Assembly (NCBI GenBank): GCA_005776585.1
Contig: SXOX01000267.1
Coordinates: forward strand, 1-35,637
Origin: Pseudomonadota bacterium
GTDB taxonomy: Bacteria; Myxococcota_A; UBA9042; GCA-2863065
Reading direction: 5' to 3'
DNA: 35,637 bases
This document shows positions 7,665 through 14,658 of the stretch, piece after piece. Under the pieces are notes generated by a model. That model did not search any database and was not told the DNA's origin. It saw nothing but the letters and a program-made list of their open reading frames with translations. How positions within the stretch are numbered: position 1 is the first letter of the stretch; the number at the start of each line of letters is the position of its first letter. The position numbers were made by a program, and so were the translations under genes.

Positions 7665-9164
7665 GTGGACGGGCACCTCTCCGGTTTCGAAATCTTCGTG
7701 TTGGGGACCTATGGGGTCCTCCTCGTCTTCCTGTCGATCTACGGGTTCCACCGGTATTGGCTGGCGTACCTCTACTATCGCCACAAGAAGGACGTGCCGG
7801 TGCCGGACCGGCAGTTCGCGGACCTGCCGCGGGTCACGATTCAGCTGCCCACGTTCAATGAGATGTACGTCGTCGAGCGCCTCATCGACGCCACCTGTCA
7901 GATTCGCTACCCCAAGGACAAGCTCGAGATCCAGGTGCTGGACGACTCGATCGACGACACGGTCCACATCGCCCGCGCCGCGGTCGAGAAGTGGCGCGCG
8001 CAAGGGTACGACATCCACTACCTGCACCGCACCAATCGAGACGGCTTCAAGGCGGGCGCGCTGGAGGAGGGCCTGAAGGTCGCCTCGGGCGAGTTCGTCG
8101 CGGTCTTCGACGCGGACTTCGTACCGCAGGGCGAGTTCCTCGAGCGGACCATCCACTTCTTCACCAACGAGAAGATCGGCATGGTCCAGGTCCGCTGGGA
8201 CCACCTCAACCGCGACTTCAGCCTGCTCACACGCGCCCAGTCGGTGCTGCTCGACGGACACTTCATCATCGAGCACACCGCGCGCAACCGCTCGGGGCGC
8301 TTCTTCAACTTCAACGGGACCGCGGGGATCTGGCGCCGCGCGACCATCGTGGACGCGGGCGGCTGGCAGCACGACACGCTCACGGAGGACCTCGACCTCT
8401 CCTACCGCGCGCAGCTCTCGGGCTGGAAGTTCGTCTTCCTGCCCGACGTGCTCTCGCCGGCGGAGGTGCCCGTCGAGATGAACAGCTTCAAGAGCCAACA
8501 GCATCGGTGGGCCAAGGGCAGCATCCAGACCGCCAAGAAGCTCTTGCCGCGCATCCTGAAGAGTTCGCTCCCGTGGTCGGTCAAGGCGGAGGCCACGTTC
8601 CACCTCACCAACAACCTCGCCTACCTGCTCATGGTGGTGCTGTGCCTCATCCTGCCGGTCAGCATCGTGGTCCGGCATGGCCTGCGCGTCCCGGCGCTCA
8701 TGTACATCGACTTGCCCGCCTTCCTGCTGGCCTCGATCTCGATGGCATACTTCTACTACGTCTGCCAACGCGAGGCCGGCGTCTCGCGCTGGGAGCGGCT
8801 CAAGTACCTGCCGGTCGTGCTGTCCATCGGCATCGGGCTCTGCATCAACAACGCCAAGGCTGCCATCGAGGCGCTCTTCGGGCATCAGTCCGGCTTTGCG
8901 CGCACGCCCAAGTACGCCGTCACAGACAAGGGTGACATCGCGTGGCACAAGCACACGCAGTACCACCGCAAGAAGGACTGGCTGCCGTTCCTGGAGCTCA
9001 GCCTGGGCCTGTGGTTCACGTACGCGGTCTATCTCGCCATCGAGTACGGCGCGTGGGTCGGCTTGCCGTTCATGGTGCTCTTCCAGTTCGGCTTCCTCTA
9101 CATGGCGCTCCTGTCGCTGTTCCAGACGCGCACGCGCTTTGCCGCGGCGCCGTCGGACATCTAG
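7665..9164 (+). CDS. Processive family-2 glycosyltransferase (cellulose/mannan synthase-like)
   Basis: A 499-residue inner-membrane GT2 polysaccharide synthase. One N-terminal membrane helix (about 7-28) precedes the cytoplasmic catalytic domain. This carries D93-D94 (V-L-D-D-S), the D149-A-D151 metal site, the T-E-D triad (240-242) and the processive-enzyme Q-Q-H-R-W motif (278-282). Four or more C-terminal membrane segments form the likely translocation channel. There is no PilZ domain, and the length fits the CslA/CslC-like branch more than BcsA. It starts with GTG, with AGGGA just upstream. The product polymer cannot be told from sequence; beta-glucan or beta-mannan are the usual products of relatives. 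It is monocistronic here and ends 6 bp from the convergent bufC-like gene. Confidence 0.9.
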   Translation: MDGHLSGFEIFVLGTYGVLLVFLSIYGFHRYWLAYLYYRHKKDVPVPDRQFADLPRVTIQLPTFNEMYVVERLIDATCQIRYPKDKLEIQVLDDSIDDTVHIARAAVEKWRAQGYDIHYLHRTNRDGFKAGALEEGLKVASGEFVAVFDADFVPQGEFLERTIHFFTNEKIGMVQVRWDHLNRDFSLLTRAQSVLLDGHFIIEHTARNRSGRFFNFNGTAGIWRRATIVDAGGWQHDTLTEDLDLSYRAQLSGWKFVFLPDVLSPAEVPVEMNSFKSQQHRWAKGSIQTAKKLLPRILKSSLPWSVKAEATFHLTNNLAYLLMVVLCLILPVSIVVRHGLRVPALMYIDLPAFLLASISMAYFYYVCQREAGVSRWERLKYLPVVLSIGIGLCINNAKAAIEALFGHQSGFARTPKYAVTDKGDIAWHKHTQYHRKKDWLPFLELSLGLWFTYAVYLAIEYGAWVGLPFMVLFQFGFLYMALLSLFQTRTRFAAAPSDI

Positions 9165-9170
9165 CGCGTT

Positions 9171-10025
9171 CTAGTCCAGTCGCACGTCGCAGAAGAGGCC
9201 GTCGGCCGTCCAGTCCTGAAACCACTCGCCGACGTTGGCGGCGATGACGTCCAGGTCAACCCCCGCGTCTGCGCACCGCTCGAGGGCCTGCTCGACCGTC
9301 AGGCCCTCGACCAGCGCCGAGAGGAGCGCGAACTGCTCGGCCGAGAGCGGCGCCCGCCAGGTCGTGTAGTCGCTGCGCCAGAGCAGCAGATACGACGGCT
9401 CGGGCTCGGGCTGTGGCGGCGCGGGCTCTTCGTCGACGACCACGGCCTGATACGTCGGGTTGACCGGAGACCGGGTGACCAGGAGCCGGTGCGCCGGGAT
9501 GAGCGTGAGGCGCACGTCGCCAAAGCGCTCGGGCGGGATCGCCGCAACGGCGTCAACACCGATCGCCGGCCGCTCCGGGGCGTGAAAGACCTCCTCGACG
9601 AGCACCTCGAGCCGAGCCAGGTCCGACGCAAACGCCGCGGTCGCCGGCGACGGAAGCGCGCGCCGCTCCAGGAAGTCGGGAAACGCGGCCGCGAGGCCCA
9701 TGAGCCGATAGTGGCGCGGCGGGTAGGCGTCGAGAAAGTCCGTCGCCACGGCATGGAACGCGTCCTCGCCAAGCACGGCCTTCGTGGCCTCCAGGTCGTC
9801 GGACAGGTAGTCCAGCAGGCGCCACGCGTACATGTTGGCGTAGATGCTCAGCCGCTCCGTCGCAGACAGCGCCCGAGACGGCAAGACGACGTCGCCGAGC
9901 GCCTCCGGTGGCACGTCGAGCCACGCACGGGAGGCGCGCAAGCCGGCCGGCACGCCTTCCGGATGCCGCACGACGTCCATCATCCACCGCTCGAAGCGGT
10001 CGAGGTCGAAGTCGGCCTCAGCCAT
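9171..10025 (-). CDS. DUF2063-family partner protein (BufC/HvfC-like)
   Basis: A 284-residue protein of the putative DNA-binding/DUF2063 family, which partners DUF692 enzymes (MbnC-, HvfC- and BufC-like). Residues about 5-110 form the helical N-terminal domain with the typical S-A-x-E-R-L-S-I-Y-A-N-M-Y-A-W-R-L-L-D segment and the A-x-D-F-L-D-A-Y-P-P-x-H-Y-R-L motif. A second, beta-rich domain follows with L-L-V-T-R-S-P. The C-terminal 70 residues look like a small winged-helix module. Known relatives form a complex with the MNIO enzyme and help it bind the precursor's leader. The start at 10025 overlaps the end of the DUF692 gene by 8 bp, implying coupling. The cluster contains no DoxX (HvfD-like) gene. 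Confidence 0.88.
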   Translation of the reverse strand: MAEADFDLDRFERWMMDVVRHPEGVPAGLRASRAWLDVPPEALGDVVLPSRALSATERLSIYANMYAWRLLDYLSDDLEATKAVLGEDAFHAVATDFLDAYPPRHYRLMGLAAAFPDFLERRALPSPATAAFASDLARLEVLVEEVFHAPERPAIGVDAVAAIPPERFGDVRLTLIPAHRLLVTRSPVNPTYQAVVVDEEPAPPQPEPEPSYLLLWRSDYTTWRAPLSAEQFALLSALVEGLTVEQALERCADAGVDLDVIAANVGEWFQDWTADGLFCDVRLD

Positions 10026-10878
10026 GCGCGTGCTCGACCGAGGGCGTGGCCTCGTCGCCCCGAAACTGGCGCGCCTTGAGCACCTCGGCATGGACGGTCT
10101 CGAAGGACGGGATCTCGTCGTCCCATTCGACGAGCGTGGAGCGCGGCCCCGCGCAGCGCATGAGCTCCGCGTAGAGGTCCCACACGGCCGGAACGACGTA
10201 GTCGTCGTGGGTGTCGATGCAGTGGGTGTCACGGTCGGTGTGACCCGCGAGGTGGACTTGCACCACGCGATCCAACGGGATCGGCGGGAGCCACGTACGG
10301 GCGTCGAAGTCGTGGTTTCGGGAACAGACGTAGACGTTGTTCACATCGAGCAGGAGCGCGCAGTCGGAGCGCTCGGCCAGCTCGGCGATGAACTCGGCCT
10401 CGGGGATGGTCGAGGCCGCAAAGGTCGCGTAGGTCGACGGGTTCTCCATGACGAGGGGGCGCTCGAGCACGTCTTGCACGATCCGGATGCGCTCGACGAG
10501 GTGCCTGAGCGTGGTCGGGTTGTACGGCAGCGGGTAGAGGTCGTGGCCCTCGACGCCACCCACGCCGGTCCAGCAGATGTGGTCGCCGAGCCAAACGGCC
10601 TTGACGCGCGCTGCCAACGCTTTGACTTTCCTGAGGTACTCGAAGTCGATAGGGGCGGTGCTCCCGATGTTGAGCGATACGCCGTGCAGCACGATGGGGT
10701 AGCGCTCTGCGACCTGGTCGAGCACCCACATGGGCCGCCCACCCGTGTCGAGGAAGTTCTCGGTGATGACCTCGAACCAGTCGACTGCGGGCCAGTGATC
10801 AAGGATGTCCGGGTAGTGCTCCTTGCGAAGGCCCAGGCCGTAGCCCAGGTCCGGAAGCCCCCAGCGATTGGGAATCAC
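10018..10878 (-). CDS. DUF692 multinuclear iron oxidase (MNIO; BufB/HvfB/MbnB-like)
   Basis: A 286-residue TIM-barrel enzyme of the DUF692/MNIO family. Characterised relatives use two or three iron ions to oxidise precursor cysteines to oxazolone-thioamide or related groups. Metal-ligand motifs are visible in order: I-T-E-N-F, L-H-G-V-S-L-N-I-G, L-G-D-H-I-C-W, M-E-N-P-S, L-L-D-V-N-N, V-H-L-A-G-H and E-W-D-D-E. The GTG at 10878 was chosen because GGAGG lies 4 bp upstream and the conserved G-L-G-L-R region then starts at the usual place; the open frame extends to 10935. It lies 78 bp after the CKG-repeat precursor gene and overlaps the DUF2063 gene, so the three form one cassette. The exact cysteine chemistry is not readable from sequence. 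Confidence 0.92.
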   Translation of the reverse strand: MIPNRWGLPDLGYGLGLRKEHYPDILDHWPAVDWFEVITENFLDTGGRPMWVLDQVAERYPIVLHGVSLNIGSTAPIDFEYLRKVKALAARVKAVWLGDHICWTGVGGVEGHDLYPLPYNPTTLRHLVERIRIVQDVLERPLVMENPSTYATFAASTIPEAEFIAELAERSDCALLLDVNNVYVCSRNHDFDARTWLPPIPLDRVVQVHLAGHTDRDTHCIDTHDDYVVPAVWDLYAELMRCAGPRSTLVEWDDEIPSFETVHAEVLKARQFRGDEATPSVEHAHG

Positions 10879-10956
10879 GTGACCTCCAGGAAGGCGAGGA
10901 AGGCGCGGCGGGGCGCCAGCGTTCGCTAGCCGCACCCGCCGCCGTGCAGGGTCAGG

Positions 10957-11250
10957 CTACTTGCTGTCCTTCTTGTCGTCGCCCTTGCACTTCTTGTCGT
11001 CGCCCTTGCACTTGTGGTCCTTCTCCTTGCCCTTGCACCCCTTGTCCTTGCCCTTGCACTTCTTGTCCTTGCCCTTGCACTTGTGGTCCTTGTCGCCCTT
11101 CTTGGCGTCGCAGCCACCTTCGCCCTTGCAGCCCTGCACGCTCAGGTCCACGTTCGTGGCGGCCTTGGCCGTGCCCGACAGCGCGGTCACACCCGCGAGA
11201 ACACCGGCCGCCGCGGCAGCCACCACCTTGCTGAAGTCTCGACGATTCAT
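10957..11250 (-). CDS. CKG-repeat, Cys/Lys-rich RiPP precursor (bufferin-like)
   Basis: A 97-residue protein with a Tat-like leader: N-R-R-D-F-S-K at residues 2-8, an Ala/Gly/Val-rich core to about 28, and A-K-A at 28-30 as a likely cleavage site. The mature part is low-complexity, Lys/Asp/Gly-rich, and has seven cysteines (41, 47, 58, 65, 72, 81, 88). Six of them lie in C-K-G motifs and two repeats begin with D-H-K-C (H57, H80). The gene has a strong site (AGGAG, 7 bp before ATG) and is followed by DUF692 and DUF2063 genes, the standard modification pair for bufferin- and HvfA-type peptides. I infer that it is the substrate, modified on cysteines and exported to bind a metal such as copper. 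It lacks the E-G-K-C-G motif of HvfA-type precursors. Confidence 0.85.
   Translation of the reverse strand: MNRRDFSKVVAAAAAGVLAGVTALSGTAKAATNVDLSVQGCKGEGGCDAKKGDKDHKCKGKDKKCKGKDKGCKGKEKDHKCKGDDKKCKGDDKKDSK
10970..11094 (-). repeat. Short imperfect tandem repeats inside the precursor gene
   Basis: On the plus strand the core TTGCCCTTGCACTT or its TCGCCCTTGCACTT variant recurs with periods of 21 or 27 bp, encoding the C-K-G-rich repeats of the precursor. Near-identical codons in adjacent repeats suggest recent duplication, so repeat number may vary between strains. Confidence 0.85.
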
Positions 11251-11285
11251 TTGGAGCTCCTATCATGCGGCTGATGATGCGCCTT

Positions 11286-11307
11286 CTCGAGCGGCCGCGC
11301 GCTCGAG
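11286..11307. promoter_or_regulatory. Inverted repeat in the leader of the RiPP precursor gene
   Basis: CTCGAGCG and its exact complement CGCTCGAG are separated by 6 bp. The element lies 36-57 bp upstream of the precursor ATG. It could be a repressor operator or an mRNA hairpin in the 5' leader; which one is not decidable from sequence. Confidence 0.5.
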
Positions 11308-11455
11308 GACGTCGTCCATCGCGGTACGCCCGACGACCGGTCCGTACCACGAAGAAAAGACTGGGAGCAGTCGACCTGCCTCGCGCTCCGTACGTTCGCC
11401 GCCGCCTTCAGGATCGTTACTCCAAGAAAACGGCGACAGCGACATGGGACGAGCG

Positions 11456-11485
11456 ATTGTTTTCCAGCTTGGAGCCGCACGTCAA
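11456..11485 (-). promoter_or_regulatory. Weak candidate promoter for the RiPP cassette
   Basis: On the minus strand TTGACG (11485-11480) is followed 18 bp later by AACAAT (11461-11456). This would give a leader of about 200 nt that contains the inverted repeat at 11286-11307. Both boxes are imperfect, and an ECF-type promoter nearer the gene is equally possible. Confidence 0.25.
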
Positions 11486-11535
11486 GCGCTCCACGGGGCA
11501 TGGACGAAGTAGACCCCGAAGAATTCGCCGGGTGT

Positions 11536-11563
11536 TTGACCTCGCTCGCGGCGAGCGTTACAC
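11536..11563 (+). promoter_or_regulatory. Candidate promoter with palindromic spacer for M13 peptidase
   Basis: TTGACC (11536-11541) and TTACAC (11558-11563) are separated by 16 bp. The spacer contains a perfect 6-bp inverted repeat, CGCTCG-CGG-CGAGCG (11543-11557), which would suit an operator between the boxes. The transcript would start only about 10-15 bp before the ribosome site. Confidence 0.3.
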
Positions 11564-11583
11564 GCCAGCGCCAGGAGGAGCCC

Positions 11584-13611
11584 ATGACCCACCGCGCCCT
11601 ACGTTTCCTGTGTGTCGTTCCCGCGGCGCTGGTCGCGAGCGTGTCCCATGCTGCGCCACCGGCCATCGATCGCGCGGACTTCGACGCGAAGGTCGGTCCG
11701 TGCGCTGACTTTTACCGCCACGCGACGGGCGGATGGCAGGATCGCCACCCCATCCCGCCGGAGTTCGCCATCTTCCGGGCCTTCGAAGAGGTCGCGCAGC
11801 GCAACCAGGGAATCCTCAAGGAGCTCGCCGAAGGCGCTGCACGCGGAAAGCATGCCGCCGGGACGCCCGAGCGCCTCGTTGGCGACTTCTACGCGGCGGG
11901 GATGGACGAAGCGCAGGTCGAGAAGCTCGGCACGACCCCGCTCCGAGAGGATGAGGCGGCCTTCGCGTCCATCCGTTCGCCCGCGGAGCTGGCGCGCGCG
12001 CTGGCGGAGTGGCGAGCCGTGGGCGCGGTGGGTGCGTTTCGTGCGTACGTGGATCTCGATGACAAGGACGCGACCAAGTACATCGTCCACCTTCAGCAGG
12101 CGGGGCTCGGCCTGCCAGACCGCGACTACTACACGCGAACCGATGCCAAGTCCGTCGCGCTCCAAGGCGCCTACCGTGCTCACATCGAGCGGCTGCTGGT
12201 GCTCGCCGGCTCGCCGGAGGCCCAGGCGAAGACGGAGGCGGCGAGCATCTACGCGCTCGAGGAGCGACTCGCCCGCGCGCAGATGACGCTGGTCGAGCAG
12301 CGGGACCCGGACAAGGTCTACAACAAGCTCACGCTCGAGGCGCTCATGGCTCGGGCTCCGGGGTTCCCGTGGGACGTCTACTTCAAGACGCTGGGCGTCC
12401 CGCCGGCGACCCCGCTGAATGTGCGGCAGCCCGCTTACCTGGAGGCGGTGGCCAAGGCGGTCTCTGAGCTGCCGCTGGCGACGTGGGCGCTCTACCTCCG
12501 GTGGACGGCGCTCCAGTCGAATACGGCCATGCTCCCCAAGCGGTTCGCCGAGGCGGCGTTCGAGTTCTACGGCAAGACGCTGACTGGCGCGCAGGTGATG
12601 CAGCCGCGCTGGCGGCGCGTGCTCGAGGCGACTGACCGCGCCCTGGGTGAGGCGTTGGGTCGCCTCTACGTCGAGCGCGCGTTTCCGCCGGCGGCCAAGC
12701 GGCGCATGTTGACGCTCGTCGCCGACCTCCGCGCCGCCTTGGGCGAGCGCATCGACGCCCTGCCCTGGATGAGCGCGGCGACCAAGGCCAAGGCCAAGCA
12801 GAAGCTCGACACGATCATGGTCAAGATTGGCTACCCCGACCAGTGGCGCGATTACAGCGGCCTCGCCGTGTCTCGGAAGACGTTCTTGGCGAACGTGCGC
12901 GCCGCGCGCCGGTTTGACCTACAGCGCACGCTCAAGAAGCTGGGCGGGCCGGTGGACCGCACCGAGTGGGGTATGTCACCGCCCACGGTCAACGCGTACT
13001 ACAACCCCACGCTCAACGAGATCGTCTTCCCCGCGGGCATTCTTCAGCCCCCGTTCTTCTATCAGGACGCCGATGACGCGGTGAACTACGGCGCGATCGG
13101 CATGGTCATCGGTCACGAGCTCACGCACGGCTATGACGACGAGGGACGCCGATATGACGCCCACGGCAACCTCACCGATTGGTGGACTCCGGAGGACGCG
13201 GCGGCCTTCGATGCGCGCGCGGCCAAGGTCGTCGCGCAGTTCGACGCCTATGAGGCTCTGCCGGGGCTCCGGCTCAATGGCAAGCTCACCTTGGGCGAGA
13301 ACATCGCCGACCTCGGCGGGCTGAAGATCGCCTACGCCGCGTTGGAGCGGGCGCTGGCGCGGGGCGGCAAGGCCGAGCCGATCGATGGGCTTCGCCCGGC
13401 GCAGCGCTTCTTTCTCGCCTACGCGCAGGCGTGGCACGGCAACGTGCGTGAGCCGGAGCTGCGCAACCGGGTCGCGACCGATCCGCACGCTCCAGCGAAG
13501 TACCGCGTCAACGGTCCGCTCGCCAACCTACCCGAGTTCCACGGCGCCTTCGGATGTCAGCCCGGCGATGCGATGGTGCGCCCGGCCGAAGACCGGCCGC
13601 AGATCTGGTAG
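11584..13611 (+). CDS. M13-family (neprilysin/PepO-like) zinc metallopeptidase
   Basis: A 675-residue secreted oligopeptidase. A Sec signal (residues 1 to about 23, ending S-H-A) precedes the mature protein. The conserved N-A-Y-Y-N-P and E-I-V-F-P-A-G-I-L segments lead to the zinc motif H511-E-L-T-H515, with the third ligand in G-E572-N-I-A-D576-L-G-G. The protein ends in the usual M13 C-terminal pattern and a terminal Trp. The start at 11584 follows GGAGGAG by a few bases; the frame is open from 11500 but the extra residues carry no signal. It probably degrades small peptides in the periplasm or outside the cell. It diverges from the RiPP cassette, and whether it acts on that peptide is pure speculation. 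Confidence 0.95.
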   Translation: MTHRALRFLCVVPAALVASVSHAAPPAIDRADFDAKVGPCADFYRHATGGWQDRHPIPPEFAIFRAFEEVAQRNQGILKELAEGAARGKHAAGTPERLVGDFYAAGMDEAQVEKLGTTPLREDEAAFASIRSPAELARALAEWRAVGAVGAFRAYVDLDDKDATKYIVHLQQAGLGLPDRDYYTRTDAKSVALQGAYRAHIERLLVLAGSPEAQAKTEAASIYALEERLARAQMTLVEQRDPDKVYNKLTLEALMARAPGFPWDVYFKTLGVPPATPLNVRQPAYLEAVAKAVSELPLATWALYLRWTALQSNTAMLPKRFAEAAFEFYGKTLTGAQVMQPRWRRVLEATDRALGEALGRLYVERAFPPAAKRRMLTLVADLRAALGERIDALPWMSAATKAKAKQKLDTIMVKIGYPDQWRDYSGLAVSRKTFLANVRAARRFDLQRTLKKLGGPVDRTEWGMSPPTVNAYYNPTLNEIVFPAGILQPPFFYQDADDAVNYGAIGMVIGHELTHGYDDEGRRYDAHGNLTDWWTPEDAAAFDARAAKVVAQFDAYEALPGLRLNGKLTLGENIADLGGLKIAYAALERALARGGKAEPIDGLRPAQRFFLAYAQAWHGNVREPELRNRVATDPHAPAKYRVNGPLANLPEFHGAFGCQPGDAMVRPAEDRPQIW

Positions 13612-13654
13612 CTCCGAACCGGGACGGCCGAACCGGCAGCTCAGAACACGCAGC

Positions 13655-14407
13655 TCAAGCCACGCCGTCGACGCGGAGGTGCACGAACGCCTCACGGTTG
13701 CCTTTGGGGCCCGTGACCTCGTTGTCTCGCGTGCCGAGGTGCGTGAGGCCAAGCTCGGTCCCGCAGCGCACGACGCCCGCGATGGCCGCGCGGCGCGCGC
13801 CCTCATCGCGCACGACGCCGCCCTTGCCGACGTTGCCACGGCCGACCTCGAACTGCGGTTTGACCATGGCCAGGATCTCTGCGCGTGGCGCGCAGCGAGC
13901 GACGACCGGCGCCAAGACGAGCGTCAGGCTGATGAAGCTCACGTCGATGACGGTCAGGCTGACCGGCTCCGGAACGTGCGTCGCCCCGAGGTCGCGCACG
14001 TTGGTCCGGTCGAGGACGACGACGCGGGGATCGCTCTGGAGCGACCACAGCAGCTGACCGTAGCCGACGTCGACGGCGTAGACACGCGCGGCGCCACGGC
14101 GCAGCAGGACGTCGGTGACGCCTCCCGTGGAGGCGCCGACATCGAGACACGTGCGACCCGTAGGGTCGACGGCGAAGGCGTCGAGTGCGGGCGCGAGCTT
14201 GAGGGCGCCCCGACTCGCGAAGCCTTGCGCCTCGGTCACGCGCACGACCAGCTCCTCCGGAGTCCGATGTGCCGGAAGCCGATCGCTCGGCTTGTTGATG
14301 CGCGTCTCGCCGACGTACACCTGCCCGGCGAGGACCAGCGCCTGCGCCCGCTCGCGGCTGGGCGCCAGGCCGAGTTCGACCAGGAGCAGATCGACCCTTG
14401 GGCTCAC
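13655..14407 (-). CDS. tlyA: TlyA-family RNA methyltransferase (S4 domain)
   Basis: A 250-residue TlyA-family protein. Characterised members 2'-O-methylate cytidines in 16S and 23S rRNA; the family is often labelled hemolysin A. Residues about 3-65 form the S4 RNA-binding domain (L-x-x-x-L-V-x-x-G-L-A-x-S-R-E-R-A). The FtsJ-like Rossmann domain follows, with the SAM motif D-V-G-A-S-T-G-G and the K-P-Q-F-E motif. The start is a GTG that overlaps the xseB stop by four bases (GTGA). It is the last gene of the long minus-strand run; 43 bp separate it from the convergent peptidase gene. Confidence 0.93.
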   Translation of the reverse strand: MSPRVDLLLVELGLAPSRERAQALVLAGQVYVGETRINKPSDRLPAHRTPEELVVRVTEAQGFASRGALKLAPALDAFAVDPTGRTCLDVGASTGGVTDVLLRRGAARVYAVDVGYGQLLWSLQSDPRVVVLDRTNVRDLGATHVPEPVSLTVIDVSFISLTLVLAPVVARCAPRAEILAMVKPQFEVGRGNVGKGGVVRDEGARRAAIAGVVRCGTELGLTHLGTRDNEVTGPKGNREAFVHLRVDGVA

Positions 14408-14658
14408 GCGCTCTCGGGATCGAACGGCCGCGTCTCGGCCTGACCGTCTTTGACGGACAGCAGCAGCTCGACCTTCTTCTCGGCGGCACCCAGGAGCTCT
14501 CCTCCGGAGCGGGCCAAGGCCATGCCGTTCTCGAAGGCCTTGAGCGCGTCCTCGAGCGGCAGGTCGCCACGCTCCAGACGCTGCACCTCGCTCTCCAGAG
14601 CCGACAGGATGGCCTCGAACGACGCGGGTTGACCCTCGATGGGGGGGGTGGTGCTCAT
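14404..14658 (-). CDS. xseB: Exodeoxyribonuclease VII small subunit
   Basis: An 84-residue XseB, the small subunit of the single-strand-specific exonuclease VII. Typical features are F-E-x-x-L-x-x-L-E-x-x-V-x-x-L-E-x-G-D-L-P-L-E near the start, and A-L-x-x-F-E-x-G-M in the second helix. It overlaps both neighbours by four bases (ATGA at the Memo-family stop, GTGA at the tlyA start). xseB beside tlyA is a common arrangement, often with xseA and dxs, but xseA is not seen here. The longer frame to 15090 is a shadow running through the Memo gene. Confidence 0.93.
   Translation of the reverse strand: MSTTPPIEGQPASFEAILSALESEVQRLERGDLPLEDALKAFENGMALARSGGELLGAAEKKVELLLSVKDGQAETRPFDPESA

Larger units (their letters stand above)
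11251..11583. other. 333-bp divergent intergenic region with regulatory candidates
   Basis: This gap separates the RiPP precursor gene (-) from the M13 peptidase gene (+). It holds an 8-bp perfect inverted repeat (11286-11307), a weak TTGACG-18-AACAAT pair reading toward the precursor (11485-11456, minus strand), and a TTGACC-16-TTACAC pair reading toward the peptidase (11536-11563). A 60-codon minus-strand frame (11263-11445) has no recognisable features. Nothing else stands out. Confidence 0.6.

Noticed and set aside
7422-8966. 514-codon minus-strand frame
   Set aside because: Antisense shadow of the GT2 gene, whose motifs are complete; no domain or ribosome site.
10879-10956. Possible attenuator between precursor and DUF692 gene
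   Set aside because: The best stem is only GCAC/GTGC (4 bp) with no U-tract, too weak to call.
11263-11445. 60-codon minus-strand frame just upstream of the RiPP precursor
   Set aside because: Close to bufA-like gene, but it has no ribosome site, signal or conserved motif, and it covers the inverted repeat and predicted leader.
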